Origin: Flammeovirgaceae bacterium SG7u.111
Lineage (GTDB): Bacteria; Bacteroidota; Bacteroidia; Cytophagales; Flammeovirgaceae
Assembly (NCBI GenBank): GCA_034044135.1
Contig: CP139021.1
Coordinates: 7,478,001-7,542,000 of the forward strand
Direction: 5' to 3'
Length of the DNA stretch: 64,000 nt
Positions within the stretch are counted from its first letter, which is position 1; each line of letters begins with the position of its first letter. Position numbers and translations under genes: made by a program. Shown here one piece after another: positions 7,410 to 17,400 of this stretch. The notes beneath the pieces are model-generated. The model made no database searches, was not told the DNA's origin, and saw nothing but the letters and a program-made list of their open reading frames with translations.

Positions 7410-8276
7410 GAGCATGTTTAAATTTTGAAAAGAGCCGGGCAGGCTAAAACTTTGTAGTGACGAAACAACAAAGTTTATGGAAACAGGATATACCCGCTTG
7501 ACCTCCCGGCAATGGCAATATATAAAAGAATATCTTCCCGTGGAAAGGAAACGCAAATATGACCTCAGGGACGTGGTGGACTCGATCTTGTACTGCATGC
7601 GCAGCGGACAGCAGTGGCGCAGCCTCTCGGGCGAGGGACGCCCTCCTTGGAATGTGGTATACTATTATTTCCGCAAGTGGCAGGGGGACAACACGCTTTT
7701 TCGGCTGAACGCGGCACTCAACCAACTAGAGCGCAAGAGGAAGGGCAAGAAGGCGACCCCGAGCATGCTTTCCATTGATAGCCAGTCGGTAAAGTGCGCG
7801 CCTTTTATCGGGCAGGACACGGGGCTGGACGGCAACAAGAAGGTGAACGGGAGAAAAAGGCACGTCATCACCGATACGCTCGGGCTGGTATGGGGAGTGG
7901 TCGCCACTGGCGCCAACGAGCATGACGGCACGATAGGGCAACGGGTGGTGGAGCCCCTCTTGGGCTACCTGCACAGGATGGAAAAGATCCTGGCAGACCA
8001 GGCCTATAAAAAGAAGTTCACCGGATGGGTAGAGGACAACATAAGGGGCGTAGAGGTCGAGATATCCTCTTGTCCCCCAACCCCCAGGGGCTTTGTGCCC
8101 ATCAAGTGGAGATGGGTCACCGAGAGGACATTCGGCACGTTCAATTTCTTCCGGAGGCTGTCCAAAGACTATGAAAAAACTACCAAAAGCCAAGAAGCTT
8201 GGGTTTTATGGCAAAACTGCCAAATAATACTTAATAGGATCAAAAAAATGCCTATTTAAAATTTTTAAACATGATC
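7410..8276 (+). mobile_element. IS5-family insertion sequence, copy 1
   Basis: An 867-bp element. Its termini, GAGCATGTTTAAATTTT and (reverse complement) GATCATGTTTAAAAATTTT, form imperfect inverted repeats. It is flanked by TAA on both sides (7407-7409 and 8277-8279), fitting the 3-bp TNA duplication of the IS1031-type IS5 branch. It carries one transposase gene. Base composition is clearly richer in G+C than the neighbouring genes, indicating a recent arrival. An identical copy in opposite orientation lies at 22606-23472. Confidence 0.9.
7477..8259 (+). CDS. IS5-family DDE transposase, copy 1
   Basis: A 260-aa intact single-frame transposase. The N-terminal DUF4096-type region (RQWQYIKEYLP, DLRDVVDSILYCMRSGQQWR) is followed by the DDE core: SIDSQSVK (first Asp), ADQAYKKK (second Asp) and TERTFGTFNFFRRL (Glu with the YREK-like region). 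No frameshift is present, although many IS427-like relatives need one. The protein is identical to the second copy. Open frames on the opposite strand of this gene are by-products of its high G+C content. Confidence 0.95.
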   Translation: METGYTRLTSRQWQYIKEYLPVERKRKYDLRDVVDSILYCMRSGQQWRSLSGEGRPPWNVVYYYFRKWQGDNTLFRLNAALNQLERKRKGKKATPSMLSIDSQSVKCAPFIGQDTGLDGNKKVNGRKRHVITDTLGLVWGVVATGANEHDGTIGQRVVEPLLGYLHRMEKILADQAYKKKFTGWVEDNIRGVEVEISSCPPTPRGFVPIKWRWVTERTFGTFNFFRRLSKDYEKTTKSQEAWVLWQNCQIILNRIKKMPI

Positions 8277-8311
8277 TAAGTTACATTTTTGGTGATGGTG
8301 CTTGAATAAAA

Positions 8312-8349
8312 ATAACCAGTGATCTATGAACTAATAGGTCACTGGTTAT
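8312..8349 (-). terminator. Intrinsic terminator of htrA
   Basis: Stem ATAACCAGTGA / TCACTGGTTAT. On the minus strand it is followed by a U-rich run (plus strand AATAAAA), 45 nt after the htrA stop. Confidence 0.7.
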
Positions 8350-8393
8350 CAATACTGAGTTTGTTTATAAAATAGCACTTCATTATGGTGGTG

Positions 8394-9920
8394 TTAAAAA
8401 TCTAGGCCGTAGAAAACTTTTTGCCCGTCGGAATAAATCCCCTCTATCAAAACGTTTCCTTCTAAGCTGGCCAAGGCGTCCTTCAGTTCATCAATGGAAT
8501 TGATAGGGCTTCTGTCTATGTGTGTGATGATAAAACCTTCTTCCACTCGGGCATCTCGGAGTCTTCCTTCTATCAGCCTTTTTACTTTAACACCGCCTTC
8601 TATTTCCAACTTCTCTATTTCTGCTTCGGCAACTTCCGAAAGTCTAGCGCCCAACTCGGGGAAATCTTCGGTTTCCAAATCTGGAGCTTCCCTTCTTACC
8701 ATCTCTGTTATATTATCTCTTCCTTTCAGCAGCACAACCAGTTCTTTTACCTCATCACCTCTTTTCACTTCGACGGCAATTTCGTCACCAGGGCGGTTTC
8801 TTGCTACTACTTCTTGTAGTTCCGAAGTATTTGAAATATTTCTTCCGTCTATTGAAAGTACGATGTCGCCGGGTTCAACCCCAGCATTTTCAGCTCCGCT
8901 TCCTCGGCTAACGCCATCAATAAATACCCCCTCAATTTTATCAAGCCCATGGTCTCGGGCAAGGTTGGCATCCACATCGCGGATGGTCACGCCCATGAGC
9001 GCCCTTTGCACTTTTCCAAAGTTCAGTAAATCGTCCATAACTTTTCTGACCAGTGCCGATGGGACAGCAAAGGAATAGCCAGAATAAGAACCTGTGCTGG
9101 TGGCAATGGCGGTATTGATCCCGATAAGGTAGCCGTCCAAATCTACCAAAGCCCCACCGCTGTTGCCAGGGTTTACAGCCGCATCGGTCTGAATGAACGA
9201 TTCTATAGAATAATCTTGAGGAGTATTGGAGCGTAGGATGTCAATGTTTCTGGTTTTTGCACTGACAATTCCGGCGGTTACGGTAGAGGTAAGGTCAAAC
9301 GGATTGCCAATGGCCAAGACCCATTGGCCTGGCCTTACGGCATCGGAGTCGCCGTAGGGTACAAACGGCAAGCTCGAACCTTCTATCTTGATCAGTGCCA
9401 AGTCAGTGGTAGGGTCAGTGCCTACTATTTCGGCTCTATAGCTTCTTTTATCGTTCAGTACCACTTCTATTTTGCTGGCATGTTCTATCACATGGTTGTT
9501 GGTGGCTATGTAGCCATCTGCTGAAATTATTACACCAGAGCCTGAAGATAGTCTTTGTCCACGGTGTTGATATCTTTTTGGGGCTTCTTCTGCCTCCTCT
9601 TCTTCTCCAAAAAAATCTTTGAACATATTATCGAGCTTATTACTGTAATCTGCTCCATAGCCATTGTAATAGGTTTTGATATGAACCACACCAGGGGTGA
9701 CTTTATTGGCCGAACTCATGAAATTCAGACCATCAGGCACTACATAGTTTTCTGTTTTTACAACAGGTTGGTTCGATATCTTAGAGAGTTTGACTTGATC
9801 TGCGGTAAGGCTGCGGGCAGGGACAGGCTTCTCTATAAATTGCGTATAAGCGAAAAGTGCTACTATCCCTCCGGCTATGGAAGCAATAAATAGACTTGCA
9901 AAATATTTTATACCATTCAT
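8394..9920 (-). CDS. degQ: HtrA/DegQ-type periplasmic serine protease
   Basis: A 508-aa protein with an N-terminal hydrophobic signal/anchor (about 8-27) and a trypsin-like domain with catalytic His143 (TNNHVIEHA), Asp173 (TDLALI) and Ser254 (NPGNSGGAL). Two PDZ-type domains follow (about 300-395 and 410-505). An acidic insert (GEEEEAEEA) precedes the catalytic domain. It degrades or refolds damaged envelope proteins. Expressed leftward, divergent from the GH9 gene, with its own terminator. Whether it is DegP- or DegQ-like in regulation cannot be told. Confidence 0.93.
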   Translation of the reverse strand: MNGIKYFASLFIASIAGGIVALFAYTQFIEKPVPARSLTADQVKLSKISNQPVVKTENYVVPDGLNFMSSANKVTPGVVHIKTYYNGYGADYSNKLDNMFKDFFGEEEEAEEAPKRYQHRGQRLSSGSGVIISADGYIATNNHVIEHASKIEVVLNDKRSYRAEIVGTDPTTDLALIKIEGSSLPFVPYGDSDAVRPGQWVLAIGNPFDLTSTVTAGIVSAKTRNIDILRSNTPQDYSIESFIQTDAAVNPGNSGGALVDLDGYLIGINTAIATSTGSYSGYSFAVPSALVRKVMDDLLNFGKVQRALMGVTIRDVDANLARDHGLDKIEGVFIDGVSRGSGAENAGVEPGDIVLSIDGRNISNTSELQEVVARNRPGDEIAVEVKRGDEVKELVVLLKGRDNITEMVRREAPDLETEDFPELGARLSEVAEAEIEKLEIEGGVKVKRLIEGRLRDARVEEGFIITHIDRSPINSIDELKDALASLEGNVLIEGIYSDGQKVFYGLDF

Positions 9921-10414
9921 TGTAAGGTTGTTTTAAATGGATGAAAGCTCAAGGGTGACAAAATGCATGAGCAGATAAAGATGCTATGGTTTGAGCCAAA
10001 AGCTACTTTGCATGGCAAATCAAGTAAATAATTAATGGAGACATCGAGCTTCTGTTGAGCTTGATTTTTCTCGAATTGCTATTTCAATATATATAAATTA
10101 CCAATAGTATAAAAGCTTTGTTTGGTGGGCTAAAGAAAAAGTTGGGATCAGCGGTCGCTATTATACATTCAGCTTCAGCTTTTTAATTTAGATAGAGTTG
10201 TCCTTAAAAAAGGGTATGGAGTTATTTTTTTAGTAAAGCCCGTTAAATATCACGCCTTTCTTCATCTTACAGATATAGGCTTGCCCCCTACTTACCTAAG
10301 CTTTTCTCTTTCCTAAAAGTTTCTTGGCTTTTGGTTTTTGAGAAGACGCTGCTTTCACCAAACTAGGTGGTATCTTTAGTTTCACCCAAATATTCATACA
10401 CAAAAATTTCACAA
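9921..10414. other. Divergent intergenic region, no gene seen
   Basis: About 490 bp between htrA and the GH9 gene. It should hold both promoters. I see no gene, no strong hairpin and no copy of the TGTGTGCGCACACA operator. Confidence 0.5.
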
Positions 10415-12994
10415 ATGAAGATGAAAAGACGATTTGCTATTTTTTCCATTTTATGGATTTCTTGTTGGACATCTGCTGTGCTAGCTCAGGAAGCAGGCAG
10501 CGGAGATGTGCTGATAAACGAATTAGAATATTTTGAAAAGCCGGGGTTGAACGTGATGCTTTTCCACGATTTTTATCCTGAAGGTCACCAAGGTGGAGTA
10601 GCTTTTATCCAACATGGGGTGAGAACTGCTACCAATGGTGATTTGAGGCTAGAGCCTACTCCTGGGCAATGGCAACCGCTCCCCAAAATGGGCGATAGGG
10701 TAGTAGATACAAAGAAAAATGAGATTTACGTAAACCTTTCTTTTCCTGATACAAGCAAGCACCTAAAAGGCTTCAACCCTATAGTTTATCCTGATTTGGA
10801 AATGGATTATACCGTGAGGGTAACTTCAGAAGGAAGTGCTTTTAGGGTGACGGTGGATTTGAAAGAACCGCTTCCTGCCGAGTGGGTAGGCAAGGTTGGT
10901 TTTAATTTGGAGCTTTTCCCAACTGACTTATTTGGAAAAAGCTACTATATGGATGGAAGATCTGGTTTGTTTCCTCGCCAAGTAAATGGCCCAATGTACA
11001 AAGATTACCGAGGTGAATTTCAGGCAGAGCCAATGGCTGTAGGAAAAAAACTGACTGTAGCGCCAGAGATGCCTGAGCAACTTTTGCAAATTGAAAGTTT
11101 TAGGGAAGAGTTGAAGTTGATAGATGGAAGGGGCAATCATAACAATGGCTGGTATGTGGTAAGGGCTGATGTTTCTGCAGGAGCTACCACCAAGGCTATT
11201 GACTGGCTCATTACTCCGCATGTGATCCCAAATTGGCTTTACGAGCCCGTAGTCCATGTTTCCCAAGTGGGCTATCATCCTAATCAAGATAAAAAAGCAA
11301 TCATCGAGCTTGATAAAAACGATGGTTCATCTCACAAAGCTATCTTAAAAAAACTATCAGCGAGTGGAGGGTATGAAGAAGTGAAGTCGGTTTCGCCTGA
11401 GAAGTGGGGCAAATTCTTGCGCTACAATTACGTAATTCTCGATTTCTCGGAAGTTAAAGACCCAGGCTTGTATCAGGTTAGTTATGGCGAAAGCAAGTCG
11501 AACGTGTTCAAAATAGACAGCGATGTATATAAAAGGCACGTTTGGCAGCCTACGCTCGAATATTTTTTACCAGTGCAGATGTGCCACATGCGGGTAAATG
11601 AAAAGTATAAGGTGTGGCACGGACTCTGCCACGACGACGATGCGCTAATGGCTCCAACAGACATCAACCATTTTGATGGGTACGTACAAGGAAGTTCTAC
11701 GCTTACAAAATATAAACCGCTGGAGCATGTGCCAGGGCTAAATGTAGGTGGCTGGCACGATGCCGGCGACTACGATTTGCGGGTAGAGTCTCAGGCTGGA
11801 ACGGTGCATATTTTATCCTTGGCCTACGAAGAGTTCGGTTCGGATTATGACCAGACGTACATAGACCAAGAAAACAAATTGGTGGAAATGCTTCATCCTG
11901 ATGGTAAACCAGATATGCTTCAGCAGGTTGAACATGGTTTGCTCACGATTTTGGGAGGGTATGAAAATTTGGGAAGGTTGTACAGGGGAATCATTTGCCC
12001 CTCGCTCAGGCAATATGTGATGTTGGGCGACGGCTCTACCATGACCGATAATGTGGTGTACCAAGCCAAAGGCAACGAGGCAGATTTTGATGGTATGTGG
12101 TCGATGAAAGTAGCCAATGAATTTTCAAAAATGTATGATCCGCTTTCGCATAAGGATAGCATCAAGTTAGTCGCCGATAAGTTGGACGATAGGATGGTGT
12201 TTACCGAAGAAAACCCTTCACGCACATTAGACGTCATTGGAGGGCTTGCTGCTGCGTCTAGGGTCATGAAAGAGTATAATCCAGACCTTTCCCAGAGAAG
12301 CTTGAAGGCTGCGGAAGAACTTTGGGGTATTTACCATGAGTTGGAAGGCAAAAGGCTGACAAATAATAAGATCAAAGCCTTGGCAGAGCTGATTCTTACC
12401 ACAGAGAAAGACGAATACAAAAAAGAGATGTTGGCGATGAAAGCCGAAATTGTCCAAAATATTGGAAATGTAGGTTGGGTAATGGGCAGGGTGATGCCAC
12501 ATATTGATGATGAAGCATTTCAAGAAGAAATAAACGAGGCCGTAGTAGGACTAAAAGCGGAAATTGATAAGCAAGCGGGAGAAACGCCTTTTGGAGTTCC
12601 TTATCGCCCACATATTTGGGGAGCTGGTTGGGGCATCCAAAGCTTTGGGTATAGGCAATATTTCCTTCATACAGGCTGGCCAGAAACCTTTTCGAGGGAA
12701 TATATGTTGAGTGCGCTCAATTTTGTACTTGGTTGCCATCCGGGTAAAAATACGCAATCTTTTGCTTCGGGTGTAGGTGCCGAGTCCTTGTTAGTGGCGT
12801 ATGGGGTGAACAGGGGAGAGTGGTCTTATATCCCAGGTGGAGTAGGTTCGGGAACAGCGCTTATCAGGCCTGACTTTCCAGAGTTGAAAGTTTGGCCGTT
12901 TTTGTGGCAGCAAACCGAATATGTAATGGGGGGTGGTGGAACTAACTTTATGTTTCTTGCCCTAGCTTCCGACTATTTGCTAAGTAACGAATGA
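10415..12994 (+). CDS. Glycoside hydrolase family 9 enzyme with N-terminal Ig-like domain
   Basis: About 859 aa when started at the ATG at 10415 (MKMKRRFAIFSILW...), which puts a normal signal peptide ending ...VLAQ at the N-terminus; an upstream in-frame ATG at 10367 would bury it. A long N-terminal beta region and a CelD_N-type Ig-like domain (VSQVGYHPNQDKKAIIEL) precede the alpha-barrel catalytic domain. Catalytic signs are GGWHDAGDYD (Asp449, Asp452) and Glu835 in QQTEYVMGGGGTNFM. GH9 enzymes cleave beta-linked glucans or, in some branches, glucosaminides. Substrate here is unknown. Its place beside the SusCD genes suggests glycan use. Confidence 0.85.
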   Translation: MKMKRRFAIFSILWISCWTSAVLAQEAGSGDVLINELEYFEKPGLNVMLFHDFYPEGHQGGVAFIQHGVRTATNGDLRLEPTPGQWQPLPKMGDRVVDTKKNEIYVNLSFPDTSKHLKGFNPIVYPDLEMDYTVRVTSEGSAFRVTVDLKEPLPAEWVGKVGFNLELFPTDLFGKSYYMDGRSGLFPRQVNGPMYKDYRGEFQAEPMAVGKKLTVAPEMPEQLLQIESFREELKLIDGRGNHNNGWYVVRADVSAGATTKAIDWLITPHVIPNWLYEPVVHVSQVGYHPNQDKKAIIELDKNDGSSHKAILKKLSASGGYEEVKSVSPEKWGKFLRYNYVILDFSEVKDPGLYQVSYGESKSNVFKIDSDVYKRHVWQPTLEYFLPVQMCHMRVNEKYKVWHGLCHDDDALMAPTDINHFDGYVQGSSTLTKYKPLEHVPGLNVGGWHDAGDYDLRVESQAGTVHILSLAYEEFGSDYDQTYIDQENKLVEMLHPDGKPDMLQQVEHGLLTILGGYENLGRLYRGIICPSLRQYVMLGDGSTMTDNVVYQAKGNEADFDGMWSMKVANEFSKMYDPLSHKDSIKLVADKLDDRMVFTEENPSRTLDVIGGLAAASRVMKEYNPDLSQRSLKAAEELWGIYHELEGKRLTNNKIKALAELILTTEKDEYKKEMLAMKAEIVQNIGNVGWVMGRVMPHIDDEAFQEEINEAVVGLKAEIDKQAGETPFGVPYRPHIWGAGWGIQSFGYRQYFLHTGWPETFSREYMLSALNFVLGCHPGKNTQSFASGVGAESLLVAYGVNRGEWSYIPGGVGSGTALIRPDFPELKVWPFLWQQTEYVMGGGGTNFMFLALASDYLLSNE

Positions 12995-13012
12995 GGTGTT
13001 TTTTAATCAAAG

Positions 13013-13046
13013 CAGACCTCCAGCACCTAAAGCTGGGGTCTGTTTA
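13013..13046 (+). terminator. Terminator after the GH9 gene
   Basis: Hairpin CAGACC...AGC / GCT...GGTCTG followed by TTTATA, starting 19 nt after the GH9 stop. Confidence 0.6.
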
Positions 13047-13111
13047 TACAATGGAGTTCTGTTTAGTTTGAAAGAAGGGTTTGCATAAAAAATGGAATTA
13101 CTCCTTATTAT

Positions 13112-14185
13112 TTAATGAATGATAGACTTCATGTAAGACTCCAAGTTTTGTCTGGTAATGATTTCAAGCGGGAACAACTCTTCTTTGGGAGGTTCTTTTT
13201 TAAATAACAGTTGGTTGGCTAGGTAAGAAATTCCTAATTGAGCTTGCCTTTTAGGGTTTTGATTGATGAGAAAGTCAATTAATCCTTTTTTAAGGTACAC
13301 AATATTTAGTTCAAGTAAGTCATAACCAACTATTCGGATGTGGTGATTATTTAGTTTTTCAAGCATGGAAGCTGCAATGTGGGCGCCTTTTGACGTTGTA
13401 ATCATCATTCCGTGAAGATCATTTGATTTTAATAAGTCGAGCAGTTGGCTATCAGATGAATATTGGTCGGACCCACTGAGGCTGAGGCTAATGATTTCAT
13501 ATTTATTATTTGGCTTTTCGCTAAAATAATCCCTCAGTCCTGTTTCTTTCGCTTTAAGGTGAACAGAATTTTCTACCTCTTCATACAAATGTAGAGCAGC
13601 AATTTTTTTACGACCATTGTTTTCTCCTAAGTCAAGCAATTCTCCTGCTACGCGCCCACTTTGGTACAAATCCTGGCCTATGAAACACATGGGAGAAGTT
13701 TCGGATATATTGGTATTGAAAAGGACAAAGGGGATATTGGCTTTCTTTAGCCCTTGGAAAAGCTCACTGGATTCTCTGAAAAAGATGGGGGCAATTAGCA
13801 AACCATCAGGTTTGGATTTAAGAACTTGGGAGGCTACTTGAGCAAACGCTTCGTTGTGGTAGAGGTCAAAGTATTGAGGTACTATTTCTACACCATAATG
13901 CGACCATTCATGTGCAGCTTGTTCAACCCCCAATTGAGAAAGCTTCCAATATTCGTCTTGCCTAGGGTCGGGAATCAGGGCGACCAATCTTAGTTTCTTA
14001 TTGGAGCCTAATGTTCTGGCTAGTAGGTTAGGCTTGTATCCCGTCTGTTCGAGTATTTTTTCAACCCGTTTGCGTGCTTCATCAGAGACCTTTCCTCTCT
14101 GGTGAAGCACGCGGTCTACAGTTCCTACCGAGACATCTGCCATCTTAGCAATGTCTTTGATTCGAATGTTCTTGTAGTTTTCCAT
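13112..14185 (-). CDS. LacI-family transcriptional regulator of the glycan genes
   Basis: About 357 aa from the ATG at 14185; an upstream in-frame ATG (14269) is unlikely because it lies inside the operator and adds a basic leader. The N-terminal HTH IRIKDIAKMADVSVGTVDRV is LacI type. A periplasmic-binding-protein-like sugar sensor domain follows (about 60-345), with VALIPDPRQDEYW and TSKGAHIAASML segments. Two tandem operator-like sites lie 50-90 nt upstream. The same palindrome recurs in front of the GH29/GH20 and GH2/GH92 operons. The regulator and susC are divergently arranged. It probably represses these genes until a sugar ligand binds; the ligand is unknown. Confidence 0.88.
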   Translation of the reverse strand: MENYKNIRIKDIAKMADVSVGTVDRVLHQRGKVSDEARKRVEKILEQTGYKPNLLARTLGSNKKLRLVALIPDPRQDEYWKLSQLGVEQAAHEWSHYGVEIVPQYFDLYHNEAFAQVASQVLKSKPDGLLIAPIFFRESSELFQGLKKANIPFVLFNTNISETSPMCFIGQDLYQSGRVAGELLDLGENNGRKKIAALHLYEEVENSVHLKAKETGLRDYFSEKPNNKYEIISLSLSGSDQYSSDSQLLDLLKSNDLHGMMITTSKGAHIAASMLEKLNNHHIRIVGYDLLELNIVYLKKGLIDFLINQNPKRQAQLGISYLANQLLFKKEPPKEELFPLEIITRQNLESYMKSIIH

Positions 14186-14237
14186 TAATGTATGTCTAGC
14201 GTTTACAATATTACTAATAAAATTACGTATTTTCTTC

Positions 14238-14251
14238 TGTGTGCGTAAACG
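14238..14251. promoter_or_regulatory. LacI-type operator, degenerate site
   Basis: TGTGTGCGTAAACG resembles the 14257-14274 palindrome. Centre-to-centre spacing is 21 bp (about two helical turns), fitting cooperative binding upstream of the regulator gene. Confidence 0.5.
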
Positions 14252-14256
14252 AAATG

Positions 14257-14274
14257 AATGTGTGCGCACACATT
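14257..14274. promoter_or_regulatory. LacI-type operator, perfect palindrome
   Basis: AATGTGTGCGCACACATT is a perfect 18-nt palindrome with the central CG typical of LacI-family operators. It lies 72 nt upstream of the regulator's ATG and 223 nt upstream of susC, so it can serve both. Confidence 0.75.
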
Positions 14275-14496
14275 TTTTATGAAAGATGTTGTGTTTTTGT
14301 AAAATTTGTATTTACATTTACTAAAGTAGTAGTGGATTGATAAGCTTCAACGTGATGTTCACATACCCGATTTGGATGTTTAGGAGGGCTTGTTTGTTCG
14401 AATATCAAGACAGTAAATGTCTCAATGCAAGAACTAGATAATCCTGGTCTCATGTGTTGGGAAAATTGTATTTCTAATAACTAAATGATAAGTTAA

Positions 14497-17400
14497 ATGG
14501 ACGAAAATTACAGTAATCGGCTAAGCCTTGTGAAGGGTTATAGCCCCAAAACTAGTGTCAGAGGTAAATCCTCAACGATCACAAAAGTATTTGTGCAAAT
14601 TTTGGTTTTAGTGTTTGTACTGGCTGTAAATAAAGCCAATGCTCAAAGTATAATAACTGGAACTGTAACAGACCAAAGTTCTGGCGACTTCTTGCCAGGC
14701 GTAGCCATCCAAATTAAAGGGACGAGTACAGGTACCATCTCAGATATAGATGGTAATTTCAAAATAACTGCGAAGAGTACTGATGTGTTAGTGTTTTCGT
14801 ATGTAGGCTTTACGAATCAAGAAATAACCGTAGGAAACCAGACAACAATTTCTGTAGTGTTGGAAGAAGATATTACCCAATTATCAGAGGTTATTGTAAC
14901 TGCCTTGGGTATTGAGCGTGAGGAGAAGAGTTTGGGATACGCTATTGCTTCTGTAGGAACCGAAGAGCTGGTTTCGGCAGGTAATATGAACGTAGGTTCT
15001 GCTCTTACGGGTAAACTTGCTGGTGTAAGGGTTGCTACAGCAAATGGTGGGGCTGCCAGTGCGGTTAATATTCAGGTGAGGGGAGCTAGTTCTATATCTT
15101 TCAACACACAGCCTCTTTATGTGATCGATGGTGTGCCTATGAGAAATGACGCCCTTATCAATCTTCAGAATGCTGGAAGTAACAATAACTTCTGGAATGA
15201 GCAACGTGTAAGGGAAAATGGTTTGATTGATATCAACCCTGAAGATATCGAGACTATCACCGTACTGAAAGGAGCAAGTGCAAGTGCCTTATATGGATCT
15301 GATGGTGGTAACGGTGTGGTTGTGATTACTACAAAAAAGGGAACATCTAAGAAAAAAGGACTTGGTGTTGACTTGAAACTTCAGTATGATATGGAGCAGC
15401 TGGCTTTTCAGCCAGACTGGCAAAATAGCTATGGTCCAGGATATGATGGTGCGAACAATGAAGCGATCACTGGCAATAGAGAAGGATGGATTACAGAAGA
15501 TGATGGAGCTATACATCCATATTATGGTGCTTATGGCCAATTCGGTCCTAAGTTTGACGGCAGGACTGTAAAGTACTGGGATGGTACTGATAAAACATAT
15601 GCAGCTAATGAAGATAATTACAAAGATTTCTTCAATACAGGGTATAATAAAAATATAAATGTAGCAATCTCGAATTCAGGGGATAACGGGAGTTTTCGTT
15701 TGTCTTATGCACGTCAGGACTATGAAGGTATTATGCCTGGTTTTGAAATGAAGAAAAACAACTTCAATTTCAATGGTACCATGAAATTGCACGATAAAGT
15801 ATCTGTGGACTTGGTTTCTTCATTTATAAATAATACTGTTCATAATAGACCTTACATGTTGAATCAAGTATTTGGTTCTTATGGTGGTTTTTTCAGTCGT
15901 ATGGATGATATGAGCGTGTACCAATCAAGATACCAGACTAGTGAAGGGTATAGGTACGTTACGTATGATCAGAATTATAATGATGAGGAAAAATTTCTTT
16001 ATAGGATGAGAGCAAGTAATTTGTTGGACTATCATTGGAATCAGTTGAAAAATAGCAAAGACGAAACCACTAACCGTTTCTTGAATAGCGTAACGGTAAA
16101 GTATCAAATTAGCCCAAAGTTTATGATTAGAGGTCGTCTTGGGAATGATTATACTAGCACAGAGCATGAGACCAAAGAGTATTCTCAATATGCCTCTGCT
16201 TTCGGCTATACAGGAACATACCGTCTTCAAAATGGTAATTATAGCCTGCTCTATGGTGATGCTTTGGCTTCTTATTCTGAAACCTTGAGCAGTAATGTGA
16301 AAATGAATCTTTCTGTAGGAGGGACTTTCCGTCAAGATAGATACTTAGAGTCAACCTCTGGTACGAATGGAGGTTTGGTAATAGAAAATTATTTCAAGCT
16401 GGTGAACTCTTCACAACCATTAAATGGTGGCTCTCAGGTAAATACGTATGAGCGTAACAATTATAATGAGGCAGGTTTTGCTATTGCAGAATTTTCATTC
16501 AAAGATTACCTGTTTCTTCAAGGAACTGGAAGGTATGAAGCACGTTCTACTTTAGCTGCTGATAAAAATGCTTATTTCTACCCTTCGGCAAATGCCAGTT
16601 TTGTTTTCTCTGATGCGTTTGAAATGCCTAGCTTTATTGATTACGGTAAGGTAAGAGCTTCATGGGGATTGGTTGGGAATCCGCCAACAACCTATGCCGC
16701 GGCGGTTACTTATAGTTTAGGCTCTGTGAATACAAGTAACGGTGCTGTAATTTACCAATCGCCAACTTCATCTAATTATGGGAATGAAGCTATCGATATA
16801 GAAGTAAAACGTGAGACAGAGTTTGGATTAGAAGTAAGCCTGTTTGGAGGCAAGGTGAGTCTGGATGCGGCATATTATAACAATGTCATACGTAATCAGA
16901 TTATTAATGTGGCTACTCCAGCTTCAGCAGGTGCTTCAAGTATGTTGGCCAACGTAGGTACACTATCTAACGAAGGAGTTGAATTTGCCATAAACACTAC
17001 ACCTGTTATGACAGGTAACTTCAGATGGGACCTTGGTTTTAACTACGGTTTCAACAAAAACAAACTGACAGAGTTGGCAGAAGGAGTAGATTATCTAACA
17101 TCAGAGGATAAAGATGGTGGGTCGCTCTATATTAGGGCAGAAGAAGGCGAGACCTTGGGTAATATCTATGTATTGCCAACATTGACCGATGAGAACGGAA
17201 ATAAAATTGTGGGTGAGAATGGTTTATATAGTCTAGATAATTCAGGTGATTATATTAATGTAGGTAACATAATGCCTAAAGCTGTTGGCGGTATAACTAA
17301 TACATTTAGCTACAAAGACTTTACGCTAAATATAGTAGCTGACTACCGTTTTGGAGCTAAAATGGTATCCACTCCTTATTTGTACATGAAAGGTGCTGGT

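Noticed and set aside
7726-8193. 155-codon frame antisense to the transposase (also at 22689-23156)
   Set aside because: It is a by-product of the high-G+C transposase gene, duplicated only because the IS is duplicated.
8494-9078. 194-codon serine-rich frame antisense to htrA
   Set aside because: Low-complexity shadow of the well-supported htrA gene.
10367-10414. Upstream start for the GH9 gene
   Set aside because: It adds 16 polar residues before an otherwise perfect signal peptide.
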